DNA from: Streptomyces albiflavescens
GTDB taxonomy: Bacteria; Actinomycetota; Actinomycetes; Streptomycetales; Streptomycetaceae
Assembly: GCF_014645835.1 (NCBI RefSeq)
Contig: NZ_BMMM01000014.1
Coordinates: 229,620 to 293,619 of the forward strand
DNA length: 64,000 nt
Direction: 5' to 3'
The first letter of the stretch is position 1. Each line of letters starts with the position of its first letter. The translations under genes and the position numbers were made by a program. Under the pieces are notes generated by a model that searched no databases, was not told where the DNA came from, and worked only from the letters and a program-made list of their open reading frames with translations. Of the stretch, positions 34,270-44,800 are shown in pieces.

Positions 34270-37200
34270 ATGCCTGGAGTGTCAGCAAAGCCGGCCGGTC
34301 CCGATCTCGCAGGTGTATTTTTGCCAGCTCCCGCGCTGCCCAAAGGCGGCCTGGCCGTCCACGGGCTTGGCGAGAGGTTGGCCGTGAACACGCAGACCGG
34401 GGGCTGCTCGCTGTCCATTCCGCTGGCGTTGAGCGCTGGCCGGGGGGCGAGCTCGGCGGAGCTCGCGCTTGGGTTTCAGTCCGGCGGCGGGCGGTCGCCG
34501 TACGGGTGGGCGTGGGACATCGCGGTCCCGCGCGTGAGCCGACGTGCCGTCAAGGCGCTGCCTACCTATACCGACGCGGACACCTTCGTGCTGTCGGGCT
34601 TCGACGACCTGGTGCCCACGCTGCTGCCAGGGTCCTGGCAGCCGTACGACGTGACCGTCGTGATCGACGGGCAGGCTCACCGGGTCCAGCGATTCCGGCC
34701 GCGCACCGATGACACGCGCATCCGGGCCGAGCGATGCACGAATCTCAGCACTGGAAATGTTTTCTGGCGAACCGTCGACCAATCCAACGTCGTGATGGTG
34801 TTCGGGCGGTCCCGGGAGGCCAGGATCACCGATCCAGCCGACCCCACGGGTCAGTGCCGGGTCTTCCAGTGGCTCCTGGAGGAGGTGCGCGACGACCGTG
34901 GAAACATAGCCAGGTACGAGTACAAGCGCGAGGACACCGCCGGCGTCGCGCCGGAGCCGGGTGAGCAGCACCGGCTCAAGCCCGGCGTTCCACCGCAGTC
35001 GAACCGCTACCTCAAGCGGATCCGGTACGCGAACGCGACTCCCGGGGACGCGGCCAGTGGCCGGCTACTGGTGGTGTTCGACTACGGCGAGCACGACCTC
35101 GCACCCGACGAGGTGCGGACCTGGCCGTCCCGGCTGGACGGGTACTCCGACTACCGTGCAGGGTTCGAGATCCGCACCTGGCGACTGTGTCGGCGCGTCA
35201 TGATGTTCCACGACTTCGGGGCCGATCTCGGCGCGGGGCCCACACCCCGGCTGGTCCGGACCATCGAGCTGACCTACCAAAGCGACCGTGTCTCGTCCCT
35301 GCTCACCGCCGTCCGCCAGGTCGGATACCGCTGGAACGGAGCCAGCTACGACACCGCGGCGCTGCCGCCGGTCGAGTTCCGCTACTCGGCGGCCCGGCAG
35401 GCCGACCAGGTCCGGGACATCCGGCTCACCGGCGTCGCCGACGGCGCGCGTATGCAGTTTGTCGATCTGGATGGCGACGGGCTCCCTGGGGTTCTTGCCA
35501 GCACGCCCGCAGGGTGGTGGTATCAGCGGCCGGCCGGGGACGCCGCGTTCGACCCACCGGTCAAGGTCGATGAGCTTCCCCCGACCGGGCGGCTCGACGG
35601 GGTGCCGCCTCCGCTGCGCGATGTCGACGGCAGCGGGCGGATCGCCTGCGTGGCCGAGGGATCAGGCCCCGTCGGTACGTCGCTGCGCCGACCGGACGGC
35701 AGCTGGGAACGTTTCCACCCCTACCGTCTCCGAACCGTACAGGATCTGACGGACAGCCGGCTGCAGCGCGTCGATCTGGATGGCGACGGCGTGCCGGACC
35801 TGTTGTGTCGCGGACCGGACGAGGTGAACTGGACCACGGCCACCGGCCAGGACGGCTACGGCGCGACCCGGCGTATCCCCACCGCAGCTCACGAGGAGGC
35901 CGGGCCGCGACCACCGGGCAATGACGCCGGCCATGCCTGGTTCGCCTCGGACATGTCGGGCGACGGGCTGGTCGACCTGGTCCGCGTCCGCAACGGAAGC
36001 GTCGACTACTGGCCGAATCTGGGCTGGGGACGCTTCGGCGGCCGCGTCACCATGACGGGCACCCTGTCCTTCGACAGCAACGAGAAGTTCAATCCGGAGC
36101 GGATCCGGCTGGCCGATCTCGACGGCAGCGGCACCGCCGACCTGCTCTACCTGGGCGACCGTGACATCAAGGTATGGCTGAACCAGTCCGGCACCGGCTG
36201 GTCACCCGGCCGCGTCATCGCCCCCATACCGGCCGTGGACAACCTCGACGAGCTCCAAGTACTGGACCTCGTCGGAGCCGGCACCCCGTGTCTGGTCTGG
36301 ACGACCTCATCGCCCAGCAGCGGCCCCGTCGCCCGCTACCTGGATCTGGCCGTCGACGGCAGGCCACGCCAGCTGCGCCGGATCACCAACAACCTCGGTG
36401 CGCAGACCACCATCGCCTACAACTCGTCCGTTCGCCTGCAGCTGCAGGACCGACGAATCGGCAGACCGTGGCGCACCACACCGGCTTTCCCGGTCGAGGT
36501 GATCAGCCGCGTTGAGGTGACCGACCAGGTCGCCGGAACCCGCCTCGTGACGCTCTATCACTTCCGGGACGGCTACTTCGATCCCGTGGAACGGGAGTTT
36601 CGCGGCTTCGGCTACGCCGAGAGCTCCGACGCCGAGTCACTCGCACCTGGAGACACCTTTGATCTGCCGCCCACACGCACGTGTGAGTGGTTCCACACCG
36701 GCGACCCCACCAGCGGCGCCCCGGATCACGTCTTCACCCTCGACCCGCAGGCCGCACCGCTCGCCAGTCACGAACTCGCCGGTGTCACGGGCGGAACTGA
36801 GTTCCGGCAGGCCACTCGGGCACTGTCCCGTCATCGGGTGCGATCAGAACTGTACGTCGACGACGGCGGCAGCACCGCGCCCGTCACGGTCACCGAGTCG
36901 CGGGCCAAGGTGGTGCAGTTGCAGCCGAGCCGGGCGGAGCGGCCCGCCGCGTTCCGCGTCGAGCCGCTGGAATCGCTGAACCGCCACTATGAACGCACGA
37001 TGGACGATCCGCGGATCACCCATGAGCTCACCTTGGAGAGCGACGATCACGGAACGCCGACGTCCACCGCGAGCCTCGCCTACCCGCGGCGCATACCGGT
37101 GATCGACGAGCAGAACCATGTCCTGATCACGTGGACCCGCACCGACCTAGTCAGCGTCGATGCCCCCGAAACCCACCGGATATCCGTGCCCACCGCCACG

Positions 37201-40200
37201 CGCGAGTACGAGATCACCGGGCTCGCCGTGCCCCCGTCCGGCCGCTTCGTCCCGGCCGACCTCGTCACCACGCTCCCCGGGCTCCCCGACCGAGACTTCA
37301 CCGACCCGCCGACCCCCGGCCTCGGACAGCGCCGCCTGGTCAGTGCCACCCGCTACGAGTACTGGAACGACGGCCTCACTGCGGCGCTGCCGTTCGGACA
37401 GGTCGGATCCCGCGCGCTGCCGCGCAGGCTGCTGCGGTTCGCGCTGACGCCCCAGCTCGTGGCCTCCGTGTTCGGCACGGTGGTCACATCGGCGCTGCTC
37501 AGCGGAGCGGGCGGCTACGCATGGCTCGACAACCTGTGGTGGACCACCGACGGCATCCGCCAGTACGACCCGGCCGCGTGCTACCTGCCCACCGCGCACA
37601 CCAGCCCGTTCGGCAACACCGCGCAGGTCGCATACGACAGCCATCACCTGCTGGTCACGGCCGTGCGCGCCTCGACCACAGCACCGCTTTCACTCAACGC
37701 GACTAACCTCCTGAACGACTATCAGGCGCTCGCGCCCCGGCAGCTCACCGACCCACACGGCACCCGCGACCGGGTCGCGTTCGATCCGCTGGGCCGGGTG
37801 GTCAAAGTCTGGCGGATCGCAGCGGACGGAAGTGGCGACACTGACATCCTGCCCGGCGTGGTGCACTCCTACGGCTCGGACGCGTGGCAGTCGGGCCTCG
37901 GCCCGGCCTGGTCGCACACCGCCACCCGGGAACAATACGCCGACCCGGCCAGCGGATGGCAGGAACAACACCTCTACATCGACGGGCTGGGCCGGGTCGC
38001 GATGACCAAGTCCAAGGCCGAACCCGGCGAGGCGTGGGCCGACGACGGGGCGGGCGGGCTGGTGCTGGTCGACACCAGGCCGAACGCCCGGTGGCTGGGC
38101 ACCGGCCGGACCGTGTTCAACAACAAGGGGCTCCCGGTCGAGCAGTACGAACCGTACTTCGCCGCCGAGCCCGCCTTCGACACCGCCGATGCCCTGGTCA
38201 AACGCACCGTCAGCCAACGGCGCCACTACGATGCGCTGGGCCGGATCGTCCGCATCGATCATCCGGACGGCACCGTCGAAACCGTCGAGTTCGGCCCCTG
38301 GCAGCAGGTGAACGCCGACCGCAACGACACCGTGCTGAGCAGTGACTGGTACGCGCGGCGGCAGGGCGGCGCGGTGCCGGCCGCCGAGGCACGCGCCGCC
38401 GCCCTGACTGCCGCCCACGCCGACACCCCCACGACCAGCCTCACCGACGCCCTCGGCCGGGTGGTGCGCACCCGCGCCGACAACGGACCCGAGGGGGTGT
38501 ACGAGACCCGGTTCCACCTGGACCTGGCGGGCAACATCACCGCCGTGGACGACGCCCGCGGCGTACGGACGGTCGAGCAGCTCACCGACGCCGCCGGCCG
38601 GATCGTGAGCACGGACAGCGTCGATGCTGGGCGGCAGCGGGCCCTCCCGGACGCCACTGGCCGGCATCTGCGGCACTGGACCGCGAACGGCGATCTGGTG
38701 TCCTGCACGTACGACTTGCTCGGCCGTCCCACCCATCTGCTGGTGCGCGCGGCGGGCGCGGCGACCGACCGGCTGGCCGAGTACACCGTCTACGGCGAGC
38801 AGCATCCGCAGGCCGTGGGCCGCCACCTGATCGGCCAGGTGCACCGTCGCTACGACCGGGCCGGTCTGTCCCGCGCCGAACGGTACGATCTGGCCAGCAG
38901 CCTGACTGAGGGTTCCCGCCAGCTGCTGACGGCACCGGACCCGCCCGACTGGTCCCCGCTGGACGGCCGGCCACTGGCGGACCTGGACGCGCTCGCTCTC
39001 GGGGTGCTGGACCCCGAGACCTTCACCGCCACAGCCCGCTTTGATGCGCTCGGACGTCCGGTGCGCGAGCGCCTGCCGGACGGCACTGAGCTCAGCCTCG
39101 ACTACCAGCCGGGCGGGATGCTGACCTCGATCAGCGCCCGGCTCGGCGGCGCCACGGCGAGCACACCCTTCATCACCGGCATCTCCTACGACGCCAGACG
39201 TCGGCGTACCGGCATCCGCTACGCCAACGGGGTGGCCAGCCGCTACGACTTCGACGCCGAGTCGTCGCGGCTGGTCAGCCTGAGCTCCCGGATCGGTGCC
39301 ACTGTGCTGCAGGATCTGGCCTACACCTACGACCCGGTCGGCAACGTAGTGCAGATCGACGACCACGCCGCTCAGAACGTTTTCTTCGCTGGCGCCGTGG
39401 TCACCCCCGGCAACCAGTTCCGTTACGACTCGGTGTACCGCCTGCGGACGGCCAGCGGCCGGGAACACGCCAGCTTGGGGACACAGCCGGACGGCGCCGA
39501 ACCGGCTATGCCCACCCTGCCGCACCCCAACGACGCCAACGCGCTGCGCAACTACACCGAGAACTACAGCTACGACAGCGTCGGCAATCTGACGGCGTTC
39601 GGTCATGCTGCCACGGCCGGCAGCTGGACCAGGCGCTACCTCTACGCGCCGGGCTCGAACCGGCTCACGGCGCATCAGCTGCCGGGAGATCCGGCGGCCG
39701 GACCGTACAGCGCGGCCTTCGACCACGACGGCGGAGGCAACACCACCCGGATGCCGCACCTCGACGCGCTCGGATGGGATCACGCTGACAAGCTCGAAAC
39801 CGTCGACCTGGGCGGCGGAGGAACCGTCACCTTCCACTACGACGGCGGCGGCAACCGGGTCCGCAAGATCTGGCAGCGGATCGGCGCCCTCCGCGAGGAG
39901 CGGATCTACCTCGGCGAGTACGAGCTGTTCCGTCGATACCGAGCGGGAGTGATGGTGTTCGAGCGGCGAATCGCACACATCCTGGATGGCGATCGCCGCG
40001 CCGCGCTGGTCGAGACCGTCACGGTCGACACCGATCACCCGGGCTTCGACTCCTCCCCGAGGATCCGCTTCCAGCTGGCCGACAAACTCGGGTCCAGCGC
40101 GCTGGAGTGCGACGACGCCGGCGCGGTCATCTCCTACGAGGAGTACCACCCGTTCGGCACCACCTCTCTGTGGCTGGCCCGGGATGCGGCCGCGGTGAGC

Positions 40201-41808
40201 GTCAAGCGTTACCGCTATACCGGCCGGGAGAAGGACACCGAGACGCGCCTCTGCAGCTTCGGCGCCCGGTACTACGCCCCGTGGCTGGGCCGATGGCTCA
40301 GCCCGGACCTGGCGGGGCTGGCCGACGGCGTGAACCGGTACAGCTACGTCGACAACAACCCGGTCCGGATGATCGACGAGACCGGCCTGGCCGGCGAGGA
40401 CGACGCTCAGTTGTGGCTGAGCGAGTCCCGAGGGCTGTGGGCCAAGATTCGCGCCACCGCGACGACCCGAGGGTTCACCAAAGCACTGAAGCAGTACTTC
40501 AAGGCCATTCACACGCTATGGGGCGGCCCCGCTGAGTACGACATCGGGCATATGGAGAAGCCGTTCGCCCTGCTTGCGCCGGGGGAGGAATCCGCTGTCG
40601 GGCTACAGAACCGCGGCCCCAACCGAAGCCAGGGGGCGTCGCTGGAGACGGCGACGGTAGCCGAGGCCAAGGAAGCTGGCCTGCCCACGCGCGACCCAGT
40701 CACCGGCCACTACCCGGGCGCGACCAAGGGCGTCAGATACGAGCAGCCCGCGCCCCCGGAGGTCGGCGGCATCGGCAGCAAACCGCTCTCGACCGGCGGC
40801 AAGACCGCCGCGACAGCCGACGAAGCGGCCGTCGCCACGACGGCAGCCAAGCCACCGCCGACGACCGCCCCGGCGGGCGGCCCAGGCCCGACCGCCCTGA
40901 AGGTCGAACCCCAGCAGCTGGACCTGCCGTTCAACCAGCCGACGAAGGCAGCCGATGTGGCCGCGGACGGCTCTGCGTTGGGCAAGAGCGGCACGGCGGT
41001 CGACGACGCCACCGCCGTCTCCAAGGCCGTCGCCGGAACGCAGGAGGCGGCGGCCGCTGTGCCGCCCGCGCCTACGGCACAGGCGGCCCCGGCGGTTCAG
41101 GAGGCGACCAGCGCAACCCAGAAGGCCGCCCCGGCGATCGAAGAGACCACGGCGGTCAGCAAGGCGGCGGCTCCGGTCGAGGAGGCCACCGCGCTGGGGA
41201 AGACCGCCCCCACGGTCGGTGAGGGCGCAGCGGTCACCAAGGCGGCGCCCGCCGTGCAGGAGGCGAGTGCACTGGCCAAGGCCGCGCCGGTGGTCGAGGA
41301 CGCGCAGGCGGTGGCCAAGGTCGCGAAGAGCGCCGCACCGATCGTCAAGGAGGCCGCGCCCGTCGTGAAGCAGGCCGGGACATTGAGCAAGGTCACCAGC
41401 GATGGCGTCAAACTGCTCAAGGCCATGGCGCCCGCCGCCAAGGTGGTCGGTGAGGTGGCCAAGCCCCTGGGCGTCATCGTGGCCGCGGCCGACCTCGCGA
41501 CCGCCAACAACAACACCGACCGCCTGGTCGCTTCGGGCGACCTGGCCGCGGGCGTGGCGATGTACTGCGGCCCGGTCGGCGAGGCGTTCTCTGTCGGCTA
41601 CACCGTCGGCGGCCTCGCGGACAAGGGAATTGAGAAGGCGTCTAAGGCCCTCGTGGGCGTGGACCTGTCCCCGTCCAACGGCATAGCGCACTCGCTCGAC
41701 GCCAGCGACCGGCTCGTCTCGGCATTGGTCCCGGACAACTCGAGCAAACCCGCCTACAAGAACCAGAACAAGGTCGCCTGGTTCCTGATCGACACCCTCG
41801 GATTCTGA
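34270..41808 (+). CDS. Tc toxin TcB-TcC fusion (SpvB-TcdB-RHS) with nuclease-like tip
   Basis: The 2512-aa protein starts at ATG 34270 with AGAGGCGA upstream. Residues about 20-330 are an SpvB domain (NTQTGGCSLSIPLAL, LGFQSGGGRSPYGWAWDI). FG-GAP/VCBS-like propeller blades follow (FVDLDGDGLPGVLAS, RVDLDGDGVPDLLC, LADLDGSGTADLLYLGD). The TcdB middle domain covers about 660-810 (NNLGAQTTIAYNSS, REFRGFGYAE). RHS/YD repeats run to the core YTGREKDTETRLCSFGARYY, GRWLSPDLAGLADGVNRYSY, ending near 2050; both Asp of the self-cleaving aspartyl site look kept. The variable tip has a GH-E/HNH-like motif (YDIGHMEKPFALLAPGEES, VGLQNRGPNRSQGASLETA), an Ala/Val-rich repeat (about 2227-2377) and a helical hydrophobic tail. 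TcB and TcC, often separate genes, are joined here. The product should be the cocoon that docks on TcA. Confidence 0.92.
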   Translation: MPGVSAKPAGPDLAGVFLPAPALPKGGLAVHGLGERLAVNTQTGGCSLSIPLALSAGRGASSAELALGFQSGGGRSPYGWAWDIAVPRVSRRAVKALPTYTDADTFVLSGFDDLVPTLLPGSWQPYDVTVVIDGQAHRVQRFRPRTDDTRIRAERCTNLSTGNVFWRTVDQSNVVMVFGRSREARITDPADPTGQCRVFQWLLEEVRDDRGNIARYEYKREDTAGVAPEPGEQHRLKPGVPPQSNRYLKRIRYANATPGDAASGRLLVVFDYGEHDLAPDEVRTWPSRLDGYSDYRAGFEIRTWRLCRRVMMFHDFGADLGAGPTPRLVRTIELTYQSDRVSSLLTAVRQVGYRWNGASYDTAALPPVEFRYSAARQADQVRDIRLTGVADGARMQFVDLDGDGLPGVLASTPAGWWYQRPAGDAAFDPPVKVDELPPTGRLDGVPPPLRDVDGSGRIACVAEGSGPVGTSLRRPDGSWERFHPYRLRTVQDLTDSRLQRVDLDGDGVPDLLCRGPDEVNWTTATGQDGYGATRRIPTAAHEEAGPRPPGNDAGHAWFASDMSGDGLVDLVRVRNGSVDYWPNLGWGRFGGRVTMTGTLSFDSNEKFNPERIRLADLDGSGTADLLYLGDRDIKVWLNQSGTGWSPGRVIAPIPAVDNLDELQVLDLVGAGTPCLVWTTSSPSSGPVARYLDLAVDGRPRQLRRITNNLGAQTTIAYNSSVRLQLQDRRIGRPWRTTPAFPVEVISRVEVTDQVAGTRLVTLYHFRDGYFDPVEREFRGFGYAESSDAESLAPGDTFDLPPTRTCEWFHTGDPTSGAPDHVFTLDPQAAPLASHELAGVTGGTEFRQATRALSRHRVRSELYVDDGGSTAPVTVTESRAKVVQLQPSRAERPAAFRVEPLESLNRHYERTMDDPRITHELTLESDDHGTPTSTASLAYPRRIPVIDEQNHVLITWTRTDLVSVDAPETHRISVPTATREYEITGLAVPPSGRFVPADLVTTLPGLPDRDFTDPPTPGLGQRRLVSATRYEYWNDGLTAALPFGQVGSRALPRRLLRFALTPQLVASVFGTVVTSALLSGAGGYAWLDNLWWTTDGIRQYDPAACYLPTAHTSPFGNTAQVAYDSHHLLVTAVRASTTAPLSLNATNLLNDYQALAPRQLTDPHGTRDRVAFDPLGRVVKVWRIAADGSGDTDILPGVVHSYGSDAWQSGLGPAWSHTATREQYADPASGWQEQHLYIDGLGRVAMTKSKAEPGEAWADDGAGGLVLVDTRPNARWLGTGRTVFNNKGLPVEQYEPYFAAEPAFDTADALVKRTVSQRRHYDALGRIVRIDHPDGTVETVEFGPWQQVNADRNDTVLSSDWYARRQGGAVPAAEARAAALTAAHADTPTTSLTDALGRVVRTRADNGPEGVYETRFHLDLAGNITAVDDARGVRTVEQLTDAAGRIVSTDSVDAGRQRALPDATGRHLRHWTANGDLVSCTYDLLGRPTHLLVRAAGAATDRLAEYTVYGEQHPQAVGRHLIGQVHRRYDRAGLSRAERYDLASSLTEGSRQLLTAPDPPDWSPLDGRPLADLDALALGVLDPETFTATARFDALGRPVRERLPDGTELSLDYQPGGMLTSISARLGGATASTPFITGISYDARRRRTGIRYANGVASRYDFDAESSRLVSLSSRIGATVLQDLAYTYDPVGNVVQIDDHAAQNVFFAGAVVTPGNQFRYDSVYRLRTASGREHASLGTQPDGAEPAMPTLPHPNDANALRNYTENYSYDSVGNLTAFGHAATAGSWTRRYLYAPGSNRLTAHQLPGDPAAGPYSAAFDHDGGGNTTRMPHLDALGWDHADKLETVDLGGGGTVTFHYDGGGNRVRKIWQRIGALREERIYLGEYELFRRYRAGVMVFERRIAHILDGDRRAALVETVTVDTDHPGFDSSPRIRFQLADKLGSSALECDDAGAVISYEEYHPFGTTSLWLARDAAAVSVKRYRYTGREKDTETRLCSFGARYYAPWLGRWLSPDLAGLADGVNRYSYVDNNPVRMIDETGLAGEDDAQLWLSESRGLWAKIRATATTRGFTKALKQYFKAIHTLWGGPAEYDIGHMEKPFALLAPGEESAVGLQNRGPNRSQGASLETATVAEAKEAGLPTRDPVTGHYPGATKGVRYEQPAPPEVGGIGSKPLSTGGKTAATADEAAVATTAAKPPPTTAPAGGPGPTALKVEPQQLDLPFNQPTKAADVAADGSALGKSGTAVDDATAVSKAVAGTQEAAAAVPPAPTAQAAPAVQEATSATQKAAPAIEETTAVSKAAAPVEEATALGKTAPTVGEGAAVTKAAPAVQEASALAKAAPVVEDAQAVAKVAKSAAPIVKEAAPVVKQAGTLSKVTSDGVKLLKAMAPAAKVVGEVAKPLGVIVAAADLATANNNTDRLVASGDLAAGVAMYCGPVGEAFSVGYTVGGLADKGIEKASKALVGVDLSPSNGIAHSLDASDRLVSALVPDNSSKPAYKNQNKVAWFLIDTLGF

Positions 41809-41828
41809 CCCCCGGCCCGGAGACCTCC

Positions 41829-44800
41829 ATGAACGACACCTATCGTGCGCTTTCAGCCGGCCAGTCGGGCGATGCCGTCTGGCTCCTGCAGGCCCGGCTG
41901 CTCGACTTCGGAGCCGAGCTCGCACACGACGAGCTGGTCGAAGGCCTGTTCGGAGCCAGCACCCGGCACCAGCTGCTGGCCCTGCAGCGGCAGCTCGAGC
42001 TGCCGGCCACCGGCGTCGCCGACGCCGACACACTGCGCACGTTGGCAGAAGCGGACGTCCCGCACCGAGGCTATGTGGTCGGGCTGGTGCTCGGCCCGGA
42101 CGAACGGCCCGTCTCGGACGTCACCCTGCACGCCCTCGACCGGGATCTGCGCAGTGAGCAGCTGCTCGGCGCGGCCAGGTCGGCCGACGACGGCTTCTAT
42201 CAGATCAGCTACCAGCCGGAACGGTCCGCGCGACTCGAACAGGGCAGCGCGGATGTCTTCGTCCGCGCGCTGCAAGACCAGACCGTGCTGGTCGACCCGC
42301 CCGTCGAAGACACGGTGTTCAACGCCCCGCCGCTGGTGTCGATCACGGTACGGCTGGCGGTCCGGGTCGCGCCGGAGCGCACCGAGTACGAGCAGGTGGT
42401 GGCCACCGTCGAGCCGCTGCTTGGCCAGCTGCGCTGGAGCGAGCTGGCCGAGGACGGCCAGCACCAGGACATCACCTTCCTGACCCGCGAGACCGGCCTG
42501 ACCGCCGCTCAGATCGAGCATGTCGCCGTCGCCCAGCGGCTCGGCGGCGAGGCCAAGATTCCCCTTGCCTTCTACTACGCGTTGTTCGCCCTCGACACCC
42601 TGGGCGCCGCCCAGACCTGGTCGAGCCTGATCCCCCGGCTGCGCATCGGCCTGGGCACCCTCGTCAAGCCGCTGTTCTACGACATCGTGCTGCTTTCGGA
42701 GGAACAGCTCACCGCCGCGGTGAAGCAGGCCGTCGAGCGGTTCCTGGTGCCCCGGACGGTGGCCGTCCAACTGCCCGAGATCCTGGGAATCCTCGCTGAG
42801 TACCGGGACGCCGCTCGCGAGTTCGCGCGCTCCCAGCGCCAGCGGCTGGTGCTGGAACAGGTGGGTCACCTGCTGCGCACGGACGTGCCCGACCGCGTCA
42901 CCGCCCTGCTGGCCGCCGACTCGTTCGGGGATCTGCCAGGGCTGTTCGCCCAGTTCCGCGACCTCGAGCTCGCCCCCTCGGAGCGGGCGGCCGAACAGGC
43001 GCAGGCCCGGCTGGCCCTCGCCGAACTGCTGGGCGACGACCAGACGCTGATCGATCTCGCGCAGGCCCTGCACAGCATCGAGGGCCCCGAGCAGCTGCAC
43101 CGGCTAGCACGACTCGAACAAGCGGACTGGATCGAAGTACTGCGGACCCACGCCGCGACGCGCGACGTCCCGCTGACGGACGAAGCGGCGGCCCGTCAGG
43201 CCGCACTGCTGGAAGCACGGATGGCGACGCGCTTCCCCGCCACGGCCTTCGCCAGCCGCCTGGCGAGCGATCCCAGCCCGCCATTCGCGCAGGCCGCCAC
43301 CGTGGCCGAACTGCTCCATGCGCACCCGGAGTTCGACCTCGCAACGGGCAATGTCACCACCTTGTTGGCCGCGCACCCGGAACTGACCAGCGCACCTGAC
43401 GGCGCGGCAGCCGTGGCGGCGCTGCGGACGGCACAACGCGTGTTCCGGTTCGCGCCCCATTACGCGGGCAGCAAGGCCCTTTGCGAGAAGGGCCTCACCT
43501 CAGCGGGCGCCATCCAGGCTCGCGGGCGGGAACGCTTCGTCCGCGAGACGGTGCAGTCCGGCGCGTTCAGCGCACAACAGGCGCGGCACGCCCACGCCAC
43601 CGCGGCCGACCTGCATGCCGCGAGCCTGCTGCTGGCCGGTCAGCTGTCCGGTGCGGCGTCCGCCACGACCGTGGCGTCGCTGGCACCCGCACCGGCGAAG
43701 CTGGAGCCGGTAACCAAGGACTTCCCAAACATGAAGAGCCTGTTCGCCACCGCGGACATGTCCGAGTGCTCCGAATGCCGCTCGGTGCACGGCGCGGCGG
43801 CGTACCTGGTGGACGTGCTGGAGTTCCTTGGCAACAGGCTGGTGGTCGACACCACCGCCACCCCGGCGGTGGTTCTGAAGGGCGCGCGCGACGTGTTGTT
43901 CGGCCGCCGCCCGGACCTTGGAGTCACCGACCTGAACTGCGCCAACACCATGACGGCCATGCCGTATCTCGACCTCGTGTGCGAGCTGCTCGAGGATGCG
44001 GTGGCCCCGGACCTGGGCATTCCGTTCGCGGGCGCGGTCACGGCAGGTGTCATCAGTCCAGCGCTGCAGGGCGCGCTGCAGGCGGCGGGGCTCGCGTTCA
44101 CCGACCAGGCCGCCGTCTTCGGGCCGGACCTGGACGGCGGCTTCGTGGTACGCGACCGGCGTGCCGTCGCCGGCATCACCCCGGACGGCGGCGGCTGGCG
44201 GATCCGCACGCTCCGTCAGACCTTTGGCACCGAGGCCGAGGTCGGGGCGGCGCCGGAGTACATGAATGACGCGGCGTATGCCACCCTGGCGGCCAGCCCG
44301 TTCTGCTTCGTGCTGCCGTTCGACCTGTCCCATCAGGAGACCCGCCGGTATTTCGACCAGTTCGACGTGAACCGGGCCGAGCTGATGTCCCGTCTGCAGG
44401 TCGGTGGCAACCCGTCGGACGCGACGTGCGCCGCCGAACGGCTCGGCCTCAGCGACGCCCAGCGCCAACTCGTGGTCACCCCAGATGTGGCGGACCAGCA
44501 CACCATCTGGAACACCGGCGGCAGCCCCGCGTCGGCGACCCTGTCCAATGTCGGAACGTTCGTCACCCGCGCCGGCATCAGCTATCACGACCTGCTGGAA
44601 CTGCTCCAGCTCAGCTGGATCGACGGCGGCCAGAACCTGTTCGTCCAGCACCTCGACTCGAGCAGCGACCTGACCCAGAAGCGCATCGCCAACCTCGACG
44701 ACTCCGGTCTGGACCGCATTCACCGATTCCTGCGGCTTCGCAACGCCACCGGCTGGCCGAGCAGGACCCTGGATCGCGCCATCCGCAGCGCAGCCGGAGG

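Noticed and set aside
37690..40512. A 940-residue open frame antisense to the Tc RHS gene
   Set aside because: It mirrors the codon bias of the plus-strand gene, has no recognisable domain and is Gly/Arg/Val-rich, as antisense frames in high-GC coding DNA usually are.
34270..41808. Reading the TcB-C gene as an ordinary wall-associated RHS protein like 6488-13558
   Set aside because: It lacks a signal peptide, begins with an SpvB domain, contains a TcdB middle domain and is followed by TcA, all diagnostic of Tc toxins.
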